From Peptococcaceae bacterium (lineage in GTDB: Bacteria > Bacillota > Peptococcia > Peptococcales > Peptococcaceae), in assembly GCA_019420345.1 (NCBI GenBank), contig JAHZHI010000001.1, positions 1-64,000 of the forward strand: DNA of 64,000 bases, given 5' to 3'. This document shows positions 26,532 through 32,905 of this stretch, one piece after another. The first letter of the stretch is position 1, and each line of letters begins with the position of its first letter. The notes below the pieces were generated by a model. That model saw only the letters and a list, made by a program, of their open reading frames with translations. It did not search any database and was not told the origin of the DNA. The translations under genes were made by a program, and so were the position numbers.

Positions 26532-27038
26532 TTACTTTCCACTTTGTGCGAGGGTTTCCTGAATCTTTGCGTTCTTCTTCTGAACGGATTCTTTCATGTT
26601 TTCTTTGTAGGCAATCAGTTTATCGCGCAGGCTGTCGTCGGCTGTTGCCAAAATCTGCACAGCCAGAAGGCCTGCGTTTTTCGCACCGTCAATCCCAACG
26701 GAAGCAACTGGAACGCCGGAAGGCATTTGCACGATGGCATAGAGGGCATCCAGGCCATTCAGCGCGGTGGCATTGATCGGCACACCAATAACTGGCAAAA
26801 CTGTTTTTGCTGCGATGACCCCTGGCAGATGCGCTGCCGCACCAGCACCAGCAATAATCACTTTCAAGCCGCGTTCAGCAGCTGTTTCAGCATAATTCAG
26901 CGTATCTTCCGGCGTACGATGTGCACTGGACACTTTCACTTCGTAGCCAACGCCAAATTCTTCCAGGATATCGACAGTTTTCTTCATTAGTGGGAAATCA
27001 GAGTCACTGCCCATCACAATTCCGACTTTTACATTCAT
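26532..27038 (-). CDS. purE: N5-carboxyaminoimidazole ribonucleotide mutase
   Basis: Class I PurE, 168 residues, with the signature VGIVMGSDSDFPLMKKTVDIL, SSAHRTPEDTLNYAETA and IAGAGAAAHLPGVIAA (active-site His). Class I enzymes use N5-CAIR made by PurK; no purK occurs in this operon, so PurK must lie elsewhere, or CAIR forms another way. The start has GGAGG 7 bases upstream; a longer in-frame reading from 27083 has no ribosome site. It is the first gene of the purine operon, downstream of the riboswitch leader. Confidence 0.95.
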   Translation of the reverse strand: MNVKVGIVMGSDSDFPLMKKTVDILEEFGVGYEVKVSSAHRTPEDTLNYAETAAERGLKVIIAGAGAAAHLPGVIAAKTVLPVIGVPINATALNGLDALYAIVQMPSGVPVASVGIDGAKNAGLLAVQILATADDSLRDKLIAYKENMKESVQKKNAKIQETLAQSGK

Positions 27039-27061
27039 GTTTTTGCCTCCATTTCGATCAT

Positions 27062-27142
27062 CGCTCAAAAATAAAAAGCCCAAGGTGGATAGGTTCCTTC
27101 CTCTCTTCGTAAAGTGTAGGAAACCTACCCGCCTGGGCTTTT
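27062..27142 (-). terminator. Regulatory (riboswitch-controlled) terminator before purE
   Basis: Minus-strand RNA folds AAAAGCCCAGG-CGGGTAGGTT against AACCTATCCACC-TTGGGCTTTTT (27073-27093 with 27121-27142) and is followed by TTTTTATTTTT. Its 5' arm contains the 3' half of the aptamer's closing stem (TAGGT, 27123-27127), so aptamer and terminator are mutually exclusive. Confidence 0.85.
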
Positions 27143-27210
27143 ATCCCTTCGGTGTAGCAGCCAAGTGCCCATACCACTTGGTTGGAATGTTTCCACCCTA
27201 GGTATGCTTT
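27115..27210 (-). ncRNA. ykkC-family riboswitch, PRPP type by context
   Basis: Read on the minus strand the leader contains the ykkC core in order: GCATACCTAGGGTGG (27192-27207), a variable hairpin arm, then ACACCGAAGGGATAAAAGCCC and GGCGGGTAGGT down to 27123. ACCTA (27199-27203) pairs with TAGGT (27123-27127) as closing stem P1. The ykkC family splits into guanidine, ppGpp and PRPP sensors; the last is the one found before de novo purine genes, so PRPP is the likely ligand. Stabilised P1 would remove the 5' arm of the purE terminator, making it an ON switch for PRPP, as known for this class. No guanine aptamer was seen next to it. Confidence 0.8.
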
Positions 27211-27296
27211 CCCGCATGTTGACATATTCACATATATCCAATGACGGTGATCTATTTCTTTCTTTAGCGCTAGTGCGCACATAATAGTACAGTATT

Positions 27297-27325
27297 ACTT
27301 TATCACAGCTGATGGTGAACGTCAA
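27297..27325 (-). promoter_or_regulatory. Promoter of the purine operon
   Basis: -35 TTGACG (27320-27325), 17-base spacer, -10 TAAAGT (27297-27302), minus strand. It gives a leader of about 250 bases that holds the riboswitch. Confidence 0.75.
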
Positions 27326-27357
27326 CGCTCCAACACAAAAAGCGCTGACTTTTACAC

Positions 27358-27717
27358 CTAAAAAGCATCCGGAAAGTGTTCCAGCTGCGCCGACTTTCCT
27401 TCGCCGACGACGGTGATCACGTCGAACCGGCAGGCGTGGGCCTGATAACGTGGATGCGCCTGCAAAAACTGCTTGGCCGCCGCGCGAATGCGCTTTTGTT
27501 TGCGCACGTCCACTGTTTCAATCGGGTGGCCAAATTCACAGTCATGCTTGCTGCGCACCTCGGTGAACACCACAACGCCATCACGCGCCAGGGAAACAAT
27601 GTCGATCTCCCCCTGACGGGTGCGGTAATTGCGCGCCAAAATACGATGGCGCTGCGCACGCAGAAAACGTTCCGCCTGCTTCTCGCTGGCGCGGCCAAAG
27701 TCCTGCCGCGCGTCCAT
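27358..27717 (-). CDS. yraN: YraN / UPF0102 family endonuclease-like protein
   Basis: A 119-residue member of the YraN family, which has a restriction-endonuclease-like fold. The core motif is seen as RTRQGEIDIVSLARDGVVVFTEV, with the acidic and Lys residues of a PD-(D/E)XK-type site (GEIDIV, TEVRSK), preceded by G-x-x-E-x-x-A-E-x-F-L. The biological role is not settled for the family. Its start overlaps the yqeY stop by one base (TAATG), so the two are coupled. Confidence 0.93.
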   Translation of the reverse strand: MDARQDFGRASEKQAERFLRAQRHRILARNYRTRQGEIDIVSLARDGVVVFTEVRSKHDCEFGHPIETVDVRKQKRIRAAAKQFLQAHPRYQAHACRFDVITVVGEGKSAQLEHFPDAF

Positions 27718-28151
27718 TAAAAGAGACTGCTGACGACTTTATTGATTTCCTTGCCGTCGGCTTTGCCGGAAAGGGCCGGCATAACCACCTTCATGATGGC
27801 GCCTTTGTTCTTTGGATCGATGGCGATGCCATTTTTTTCGATCAGATCCAGCACTTCGGCTTTGATCTCGTCGTCGCTCAGCTGTTTTGGCATGTACTGT
27901 TCCAGCACAGCCAGTTCAGCTTCGAGCTCTTCCAGCTTATCAGGACGGTCCTTGGCCATCTCGATGGCTTCCTTGACCTGTTTCACCTGCTTGGCGACAG
28001 CCTTGGCGCTGTCGGCTTCGGTTGGTTCCTGACCCAATTCCTTCTTAATATAAATCAGATCCGAAAGAATATTGGTAATGACTTTGTTTTTCAGTTTGTC
28101 CTTTTCCTTCAAAGCCGCCATTTTTTCTTTTCTGAAATCATCGTATAACAT
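27717..28151 (-). CDS. yqeY: YqeY / GatB-YqeY domain protein
   Basis: A 144-residue GatB/YqeY-domain protein, the helical domain shared with the tail of amidotransferase subunit GatB. Motifs: FRKEKMAALKEKDKLKNKV, YMPKQLSDDEI and PKNKGAIMKVVMPALSGKADG. It may take part in tRNA-dependent amidation, but free YqeY has no proven reaction. AAGGAGG lies about 10 bases upstream. It is coupled to yraN. Confidence 0.93.
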   Translation of the reverse strand: MLYDDFRKEKMAALKEKDKLKNKVITNILSDLIYIKKELGQEPTEADSAKAVAKQVKQVKEAIEMAKDRPDKLEELEAELAVLEQYMPKQLSDDEIKAEVLDLIEKNGIAIDPKNKGAIMKVVMPALSGKADGKEINKVVSSLF

Positions 28152-28176
28152 TGTTCTGCATCCTCCTTAACAAATA

Positions 28177-28210
28177 AACAATGTAGAATTGCACGCAATT
28201 CTACATTGTT
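28177..28210 (-). terminator. Perfect 16-bp inverted repeat between the zinc-finger gene and yqeY
   Basis: Arms 28177-28192 and 28195-28210 are fully complementary. The minus-strand RNA continues TTTATTTG, a weak U-tract, so it may be a partial terminator or a processing site. Confidence 0.5.
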
Positions 28211-28216
28211 CGTCGA

Positions 28217-28807
28217 TCAATTATTTAATGGCTGTTCGGCATCCGACTTTGGTGCCTTCTTTGTAAAAAACGCTGCCTTCACGGCTTTCAGCATGAAGGA
28301 AAACGCCATGCCCACCATGGTGACCACAGGGTACATAACCGCACTGATACTAAACAGTGCGATGCGTTTGGCAGGCTTTTCATTGAGCTTGTAGCCAGTA
28401 CCGTGGCACGTTGGGCAGAAGCCTTCCAGTTTTCTGCGGCGCATTTCGCCAGCAGTCAGCACAGCGCGGCCGCCGCATTCTGGGCATTTTTCGTGTTCGG
28501 TGGTGGTGACCACCGTTTCGCGGTAAATAACGCCATAACCGTCGCACACAGGGCACACCTTTTCTGACACAACCTCGCGGCCGTCGACCATCTGCACCTG
28601 CTGCACACGACCCTGCTTGCAGTTCGGATTGTCACACGGGCGTTCTTCAACGTGTTTTTTAGAAACCTTGCGTGTGATCACACCTTTGCCCTTGCAGGTT
28701 GGGCATGGGAGCAGTTCATCCTCCCGGCAGCGTCCAGGCAGAACGCCTGCACCATGGCATGTTTCACACTGGGAAGCAATTTTTGGAAAGAAAGAAGATT
28801 TATTCAT
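28217..28807 (-). CDS. DnaJ-type zinc-finger membrane protein
   Basis: A 196-residue protein with no J domain but with CxxCxGxG repeats like those of DnaJ: CETCHGAGV, CPTCKGKGV, CPVCDGYGV, CPECGGRAV and CPTCHGTGY, plus CDNPNC. After these comes a hydrophobic segment (FSISAVMYPVVTMVGMAFSFML) that should anchor it in the membrane, then a basic/acidic tail. Such proteins may bind or reduce client proteins, but no role is known. It lies 18 bases after the related small zinc-finger gene and probably shares its transcript. Confidence 0.75.
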   Translation of the reverse strand: MNKSSFFPKIASQCETCHGAGVLPGRCREDELLPCPTCKGKGVITRKVSKKHVEERPCDNPNCKQGRVQQVQMVDGREVVSEKVCPVCDGYGVIYRETVVTTTEHEKCPECGGRAVLTAGEMRRRKLEGFCPTCHGTGYKLNEKPAKRIALFSISAVMYPVVTMVGMAFSFMLKAVKAAFFTKKAPKSDAEQPLNN

Positions 28808-28825
28808 GGATCAGCCTCCAATCCC

Positions 28826-29068
28826 TTAGAATATCAGCAGCGCGCAAACAACGACCACTACTACGACAACCACTGCTGTACCGACCAAACCACCAACATT
28901 CTTTTCTACAATGGTGCCTTTGCCGCCACAATAGTCACATGGAATCGGTGCACAGTCCGTGCCGTCTGCATTGCAGCATTCTACCGCCCCTCTGCCTTCG
29001 CAAACAGGGCAAACATATTCTTTATAGAACGGATAGTTTTTGGTATATTTTCTATGTTCGGTACTCAT
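28826..29068 (-). CDS. Small tail-anchored zinc-finger protein
   Basis: An 80-residue protein with one DnaJ-like zinc-finger pair (CPVCEGRGAV and CDYCGGKGTI, with an extra ECC between them) and a C-terminal hydrophobic anchor made of GTA, nine valines in a row and CALLIF. GGAGGG lies 8 bases before the start; a longer in-frame reading to 29164 lacks such a site and overlaps the promoter. The short tail after the anchor suggests the zinc finger faces the cytoplasm. It is the first gene of the probable operon with the larger zinc-finger protein, yqeY and yraN. Function unknown. Confidence 0.78.
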   Translation of the reverse strand: MSTEHRKYTKNYPFYKEYVCPVCEGRGAVECCNADGTDCAPIPCDYCGGKGTIVEKNVGGLVGTAVVVVVVVVVCALLIF

Positions 29069-29107
29069 CGCAAAGTCCCTCCAAACTTTTTCTATTCCAA
29101 TAAAAAT

Positions 29108-29136
29108 AGTATAACACAGCGCTATTTCATGCGCAA
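29108..29136 (-). promoter_or_regulatory. Promoter of the zinc-finger/yqeY/yraN operon
   Basis: -35 TTGCGC (29131-29136), 17-base spacer, -10 TATACT (29108-29113), minus strand. Confidence 0.8.
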
Positions 29137-29231
29137 GCAAAGCCCCAGCGATGCTTTTTATCATAAAATAATTTTGGCAGAAAACACATACGGATTTTTA
29201 CATATTCTTTTCTCTTTTTCTTGAAAAGCTC

Positions 29232-29260
29232 TTGATTTTTCCGCGTCTATCTGCTATTCT
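29232..29260 (+). promoter_or_regulatory. Promoter of rpmB
   Basis: -35 TTGATT (29232-29237), 17-base spacer, -10 TATTCT (29255-29260), 40 bases before the start codon. Confidence 0.75.
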
Positions 29261-29300
29261 AGTCAAGTATGATTTTACAGATGTTAAAGGAGGTTTTGTA

Positions 29301-29492
29301 ATGTCCAGAAAATGCGATATTTGTGGTAAAGGTACTGCAACCGGCATGCAAGTTAGCCACTCTCATATCAGAAACAAGAAAACGTGGAAGCCTAACATTC
29401 AGAAGGTTCGTGTTGTAGTTGACGGAACCCCTAAGAAACTGAATGTATGCACCCGCTGCTTGCGTTCCAACAAAGTACAGCGCGCAAAGTAA
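29301..29492 (+). CDS. rpmB: 50S ribosomal protein L28
   Basis: A 63-residue L28 starting MSRKCDICGKG, with the two CxxC pairs (CDIC near residue 5 and CTRC near residue 53) of the zinc-binding form. Middle motifs are SHSHIRNKKTWKPNIQ and VDGTPKKLNVC. AAAGGAGG lies 7 bases upstream; an in-frame upstream extension to 29232 would begin inside the promoter. It is monocistronic, with its own promoter and terminator. Confidence 0.96.
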   Translation: MSRKCDICGKGTATGMQVSHSHIRNKKTWKPNIQKVRVVVDGTPKKLNVCTRCLRSNKVQRAK

Positions 29493-29519
29493 TATGCCGA
29501 AACACCTTAAACAATACAT

Positions 29520-29573
29520 AAAAATAGGTCTATTGATGAGCGAGTCGACCGCTTATCAATAGGCCTATTTTTA
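29520..29573 (+). terminator. Terminator of rpmB
   Basis: An 18-bp near-perfect stem (29520-29537 with 29555-29572) plus an inner AGCG/CGCT pair, ending in TTTTT; A-rich on the other side, so it may work both ways. Confidence 0.9.
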
Positions 29574-29754
29574 TAGCCTTCTTTCCCTGAAATAAGAAAT
29601 GGCTCAATGAAGCGCTTTTCGGCGTTTCACAATGCGGAGAAAAACGATAAAATCGCCCCATTACCGCTACACAATCGCTACACACAAAAACCTCTACGCT
29701 TCATTTGCGCAGAGGTTTTATAGGTAAGAAAGGATTAATCTAGCCCATCAAACG

Positions 29755-29783
29755 AAAAAGAGCCGACCTTATCGGTCAGCTCT
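29755..29783 (-). terminator. Terminator of the toxin-antitoxin operon
   Basis: Arms 29759-29768 and 29774-29783 (one mismatch); minus-strand RNA then reads CTTTTT. A second hairpin (AAAACCTCT 29687-29695 with 29711-29719) lies beyond it. Nothing else was recognised in 29573-29755. Confidence 0.8.
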
Positions 29784-29788
29784 TATAC

Positions 29789-30067
29789 TCACTTTGGAAC
29801 AAATTCAATTTTTAGCGTCATTCCCATCCCATCGGCCAGACGTTTAAGGAGATTGATGGATGGGTTTCGTGTTCCATTTTCCAACTTACTGATATCCGCC
29901 TGGTTAATACCAGTACGTTCGGCCAATTCTTTTTGAGTGAGATGCTGAGAGGTCCTTGCCTCTACGATCGCTTTAATGATATCCATTTCCGGCTGAATTG
30001 CTTCGTATTCTTTTGCAAACTCAGGATCTTGCAATTGCTCCTGTAAATAAGTATTAAGTGTTTTCAT
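29789..30067 (-). CDS. higA: HigA-type antitoxin (Xre helix-turn-helix)
   Basis: A 92-residue antitoxin. The helix-turn-helix LTQKELAERTGINQADISKLENG lies at about residues 43-65, flanked by NPSINLLKRLADGMGMTLKIEF, the usual tail of these antitoxins. The start has GGAG 8 bases upstream and lies 14 bases inside the toxin gene, so toxin and antitoxin are coupled. It is expected to neutralise the toxin and repress the operon through the palindrome at 30435-30458. The order, toxin before antitoxin, is that of HigBA. Confidence 0.85.
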   Translation of the reverse strand: MKTLNTYLQEQLQDPEFAKEYEAIQPEMDIIKAIVEARTSQHLTQKELAERTGINQADISKLENGTRNPSINLLKRLADGMGMTLKIEFVPK

Positions 30068-30413
30068 AACTCTCGCTCCGTTCAATATAAGATGTTCTTC
30101 TTTTGATGGCTAAATCAATTTCGCTTTTCGGAGTTTTCTGCGTCTTTTTTACAAAACCATTTGTGAGAATGATACGTTGATTATAGTAGAAAAAATATAA
30201 AACTCGCGTAATATTATTTCCAAATTTGCATCGTATTTCAAAGATGCCATCCTGAAGGTGCTTGCTGTATGGCTCTCTAAGGTTGTTCCCTTTTTCGGAA
30301 AGGATCACCAACAACCCTAACAATTTAGCACGCATCTTGTTGTCCAACGAATCAAGAAAAATCTCAACAGGCTTCTCCCCGTTCTCACCTTCAAAGAATA
30401 TCACATCAAACAT
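30054..30413 (-). CDS. higB: RelE/HigB-type toxin (Gp49-like)
   Basis: A 119-residue RelE-superfamily protein of the phage Gp49-like group, seen in VEIFLDSLDNKMRAKLLGLL, EPYSKHLQDGIFEIRCKF and TRVLYFFYYNQRIILTNGFVKKTQKTP. Family members are mRNA interferases that cut mRNA on the ribosome. GAGGTGA lies 7 bases before the start. It is AT-rich compared with its neighbours, typical of a mobile toxin-antitoxin cassette. It overlaps the antitoxin start. Confidence 0.87.
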   Translation of the reverse strand: MFDVIFFEGENGEKPVEIFLDSLDNKMRAKLLGLLVILSEKGNNLREPYSKHLQDGIFEIRCKFGNNITRVLYFFYYNQRIILTNGFVKKTQKTPKSEIDLAIKRRTSYIERSESYENT

Positions 30414-30433
30414 CAGCAGCTCACCTCACTGTT

Positions 30434-30462
30434 ATTATATGGCATATATACCATATAATCAA
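30434..30462 (-). promoter_or_regulatory. Toxin-antitoxin promoter with palindromic operator
   Basis: -35 TTGATT (30457-30462), 17-base spacer, -10 TATAAT (30434-30439). A 24-base inverted repeat (30435-30458; arms TTATATGG and CCATATAA, only one non-matching pair in the centre) fills the spacer and -10, which fits autorepression by the antitoxin. Confidence 0.85.
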
Positions 30463-30511
30463 GAAAAATGCTGATAAATAAGCTAATAGTAATCGACCGC
30501 CCATGTGCTGC

Positions 30512-30546
30512 AAAAAAATCCTGCCGCATTTCGGCAGGATTTTTTC
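30512..30546 (-). terminator. Terminator of the CPBP gene
   Basis: ATCCTGCCG (30518-30526) pairs with 30532-30540, with A-run and T-run on either side; it lies directly after the stop codon at 30551. Confidence 0.88.
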
Positions 30547-30550
30547 ATCA

Positions 30551-31213
30551 TTATATAAGGCTGAAAATGGCGTGGATGTATACCACCAGCCAGAGGCTGT
30601 CGCTTTTCTTATAGATCAGTGCAATGATGGTCCCGACGACCATGCCAAATATTGCCATTGGCACCACTGCAAAGAGTGTGGAGGTGCCGCTCACAACGAT
30701 GGCGCGTATGCCGAAGCTGGCGCCCCAGGCCAAGCCGCTGAACAGGTAGGCCCACTGGCCGCAGCCTGCCTTGTCGAGCCAGGAAAAGAACAGTCCGCGA
30801 AAGAGCAGCTCTTCAACGAAGCCGGCGATGATCAGGGCATGCAGAATTTCGTACACGTCAACGGCACTGACCGGCTCTTTCAAATAGACAGCAGCGACGA
30901 AAATCAACGCCCCTACCACCATCCACAGCATTTGGCCTTTGCTGCGCAGCGCCAGCGCGGAAAACATCTGACGACGGTCAAAAATCAGGCAGACGAGCAC
31001 CGTGCCTATGAGCAGCGGCACATCAATATTTAGCGCAAGGATGGGCACCAAACCGCTGGTAACGTCCGCCATATCGATCATCAGACGCTTGGAATCAGCA
31101 AATAGAGTGACGGCATCAAACAAGGCGTATGCAACCACCAGAAACAACACCCATTTTGTAAGCGTTGGTCTAGGAATTTGCGACAGCACTTGTTTCGGAT
31201 TATCGATTGTCAC
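30551..31213 (-). CDS. CPBP-family intramembrane protease homologue
   Basis: A 220-residue multi-pass membrane protein of the CPBP (CAAX protease/bacteriocin-processing, Abi) family. Motif 1 is intact (FVEELLFRGLF, the Glu-Glu and Arg). Motif 2, normally F-x-x-x-H, reads FGIRAI with no histidine, and motif 3 reads HAIFSL with Ser in place of the usual Asn. It may be an inactive or altered member; family roles include prenyl-protein or bacteriocin self-immunity processing. The start is a GTG 8 bases after GGAGG; an upstream in-frame extension runs into the promoter. Confidence 0.82.
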   Translation of the reverse strand: MTIDNPKQVLSQIPRPTLTKWVLFLVVAYALFDAVTLFADSKRLMIDMADVTSGLVPILALNIDVPLLIGTVLVCLIFDRRQMFSALALRSKGQMLWMVVGALIFVAAVYLKEPVSAVDVYEILHALIIAGFVEELLFRGLFFSWLDKAGCGQWAYLFSGLAWGASFGIRAIVVSGTSTLFAVVPMAIFGMVVGTIIALIYKKSDSLWLVVYIHAIFSLI

Positions 31214-31253
31214 ACGTTTCGCCTCCTTATCATCATTTCCATAGGATGAAAGT

Positions 31254-31282
31254 ATTGTACCGCAACTTATCCGCTGACGCAA
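31254..31282 (-). promoter_or_regulatory. Promoter of the CPBP gene
   Basis: -35 TTGCGT (31277-31282), 17-base spacer, -10 TACAAT (31254-31259), minus strand. Confidence 0.75.
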
Positions 31283-31287
31283 TGGTC

Positions 31288-31327
31288 ATAAAAAATACGC
31301 CTCCCGCACATGGCGAAAAGCGTATTT
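31288..31327 (-). terminator. Terminator of the small transcription unit
   Basis: AAATACGC (31293-31300) pairs with GCGTATTT (31320-31327); minus-strand RNA continues TTTTTTAT. It separates the 31.4-31.6 kb unit from the CPBP promoter. Confidence 0.7.
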
Positions 31328-31437
31328 CTAATTTTAAGTTTAGGTTTCAATTCTCAGTTCTTTCTTATAAAATTAAGAAATACTTTTTCTACAGTCGTTC
31401 GTTCATTGACTTATTGCGTTCTGCACAACAGGTCGCC

Positions 31438-31515
31438 TCAGCGACAAAAGACATATCCTTTCAATCTTGCATAGCAATAAGCAATTTCATTAAGCAATTG
31501 CATGGAATGAAACAA
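31438..31515 (-). CDS. Small ORF of 25 residues in its own transcription unit
   Basis: A TTG start lies 7 bases after AAGGAGG, the best possible ribosome site, and opens a 25-codon frame ending in TGA. The peptide begins MFHSMQLLNEIAY and ends LKGYVFCR, with two cysteines and no clear membrane segment. A promoter lies just upstream (-10 TATAAT, extended) and a terminator about 110 bases downstream, so the unit of about 250 bases stands alone between the CPBP gene and mutY. I recognise no family. It could be a small protein, or a regulatory RNA with a short coding part. Confidence 0.5.
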   Translation of the reverse strand: MFHSMQLLNEIAYCYARLKGYVFCR

Positions 31516-31545
31516 CGAACCGCCTCCTTCTCTTTTGTTGTATTC

Positions 31546-31574
31546 ATTATAGCACGTATAAAAAGGATAATCTA
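31546..31574 (-). promoter_or_regulatory. Promoter of the small transcription unit
   Basis: -35 TAGATT (31569-31574), 17-base spacer, -10 TATAAT (31546-31551) with the extended TG element (TGCTATAAT). Confidence 0.75.
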
Positions 31575-31751
31575 TAAAATTCAGTGACAGTTCTGGCAAT
31601 TTCTTTTTAAAATTCTGTTAAGATCTTAAGCAAACTTTTCTCCACTGATTTTCTCCCCACCATAAAAAATGTGAACCCTCAAGACAATGCCAGGACAAGG
31701 CGCCGTCTATCTTTTGCATCTAATAATTTATTGACAATTACAGATTCAATA

Positions 31752-31780
31752 TTGACGCTTTTCCATGCAAATTGTAATAT
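31752..31780 (+). promoter_or_regulatory. Promoter of mutY and the LCP gene
   Basis: -35 TTGACG (31752-31757), 17-base spacer, -10 TAATAT (31775-31780). The stretch 31600-31750 shows nothing else I can name. Confidence 0.7.
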
Positions 31781-31828
31781 TATCTGTAGCGATCAATTCG
31801 CGCAACGTTTTTCACGGGAGGCATTCAA

Positions 31829-32896
31829 GTGAGCACTTTTTCTCTGCCTGCGACGGCATTCGCTGATCAAATGCTGAACTGGTACGATGAAAACCGCCGT
31901 GTTTTGCCATGGCGCGAAAATCCTACGCCTTATTATGTATGGTTATCCGAAATCATGCTGCAGCAAACACAAGTGCAGACAGTGATTCCTTATTTCACGC
32001 GATTCATCGCCACACTGCCGACCATCGCGGATCTCGCAGAAGTGGCGCCCACCCAGCTTCACAAATTATGGGAAGGGCTGGGCTACTATTCGCGTGCAGA
32101 TCGTCTTTGCGAAGCAGCTCAGCTGCTTGTTGAACAACACAATGGCTTGCTGCCCGAAACGTACAACGGGCTGCTAACGCTGCCTGGTATCGGCCCATAT
32201 ACCGCAGGCGCCATTGCCTCGATCGCATTTGGCGAACGTGTCTGCGCCGTTGACGGCAATGTGCTGCGCATTCTCAGCCGAATCACCGCCTACGATGGCC
32301 CCATCAATGTGGCATCAAGCGCCAAGCCTTTAAAAGAGCTGGCGCAGTCACTGGTGCCTGGGCATCGTCCTGGCGACTTCAACCAATCACTGATGGATCT
32401 TGGCGCCAGCATCTGCAGTGCCAACGGCACCCCGCATTGTGAACGCTGTCCCGTTAAGGAACATTGCAAAGCATACGCACAGCAGCTGACATGGCTGCTG
32501 CCAGTCAAAAAAGCAAAGAAACCTCGCACGATCGAACACCATTCCATCGTCGTCATCACCTCTGGTTCTCAGGTTTGGCTTCATCAGCGTCCAGCCAAGA
32601 TGCTTCTCGCAGGGCTTTGGGAATTTTTGGACCTTCCGGAGAATTTATCGCGCGATGAATTGTGTCAACATCTGAACGGCTTCGGCCTTGTGCCTCAGGC
32701 GATCAGAGACCTCGGTCCTGCCAAACATCTTTTTACTCATAAAGAATGGCAGATGCACGGATGGCACGTCGTTCTGGATACGCCTCGCCCTTTCGGCGAT
32801 GGTATTTGGGTGGACATTTCTGCGCTTTCCACAACCTATGCAATGGCAGGAGCGCTTTCTTCATATCGCACACAGCTATTTGAAACCTTGCTCTAG
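31829..32896 (+). CDS. mutY: A/G-specific adenine DNA glycosylase
   Basis: Removes adenine mispaired with 8-oxoguanine. The protein has 355 residues. The catalytic Glu lies in WLSEIMLQQTQVQTVIPYF; the helix-hairpin-helix and catalytic Asp are in LPGIGPYTAGAIASIAFG and CAVDGNVLRIL. The 4Fe-4S cluster loop is present as C-SANGTPH-C-ER-C-PVKEH-C. The C-terminal third is the NUDIX-like domain that reads 8-oxoG. The start is GTG with GGGAGG upstream. It is co-transcribed with the LCP gene 9 bases later. Confidence 0.95.
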   Translation: MSTFSLPATAFADQMLNWYDENRRVLPWRENPTPYYVWLSEIMLQQTQVQTVIPYFTRFIATLPTIADLAEVAPTQLHKLWEGLGYYSRADRLCEAAQLLVEQHNGLLPETYNGLLTLPGIGPYTAGAIASIAFGERVCAVDGNVLRILSRITAYDGPINVASSAKPLKELAQSLVPGHRPGDFNQSLMDLGASICSANGTPHCERCPVKEHCKAYAQQLTWLLPVKKAKKPRTIEHHSIVVITSGSQVWLHQRPAKMLLAGLWEFLDLPENLSRDELCQHLNGFGLVPQAIRDLGPAKHLFTHKEWQMHGWHVVLDTPRPFGDGIWVDISALSTTYAMAGALSSYRTQLFETLL

Positions 32897-32905
32897 GAGG
32901 GCACC

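Noticed and set aside
27121..27142. CCGCCTGGGC on the plus strand, similar to the 3' core of the ZTP (pfl) riboswitch
   Set aside because: It is the complement of the ykkC core, and on the plus strand it would lie convergent to yraN with no ZTP 5' domain.
27058..27282. A 74-codon minus-strand frame before purE
   Set aside because: It covers the riboswitch and its terminator; no ribosome site.
29573..29755. The repeated CGCTACAC words near 29.67 kb as a phage attachment site
   Set aside because: No integrase, tRNA gene or second copy was found in the window.
31438..31440. The TGA of the small ORF as a selenocysteine codon (would give a Cys-Arg-Sec motif)
   Set aside because: The only hairpin near it (GTCGC/GCGAC) encloses the TGA itself, which is not the form of a bacterial SECIS element.
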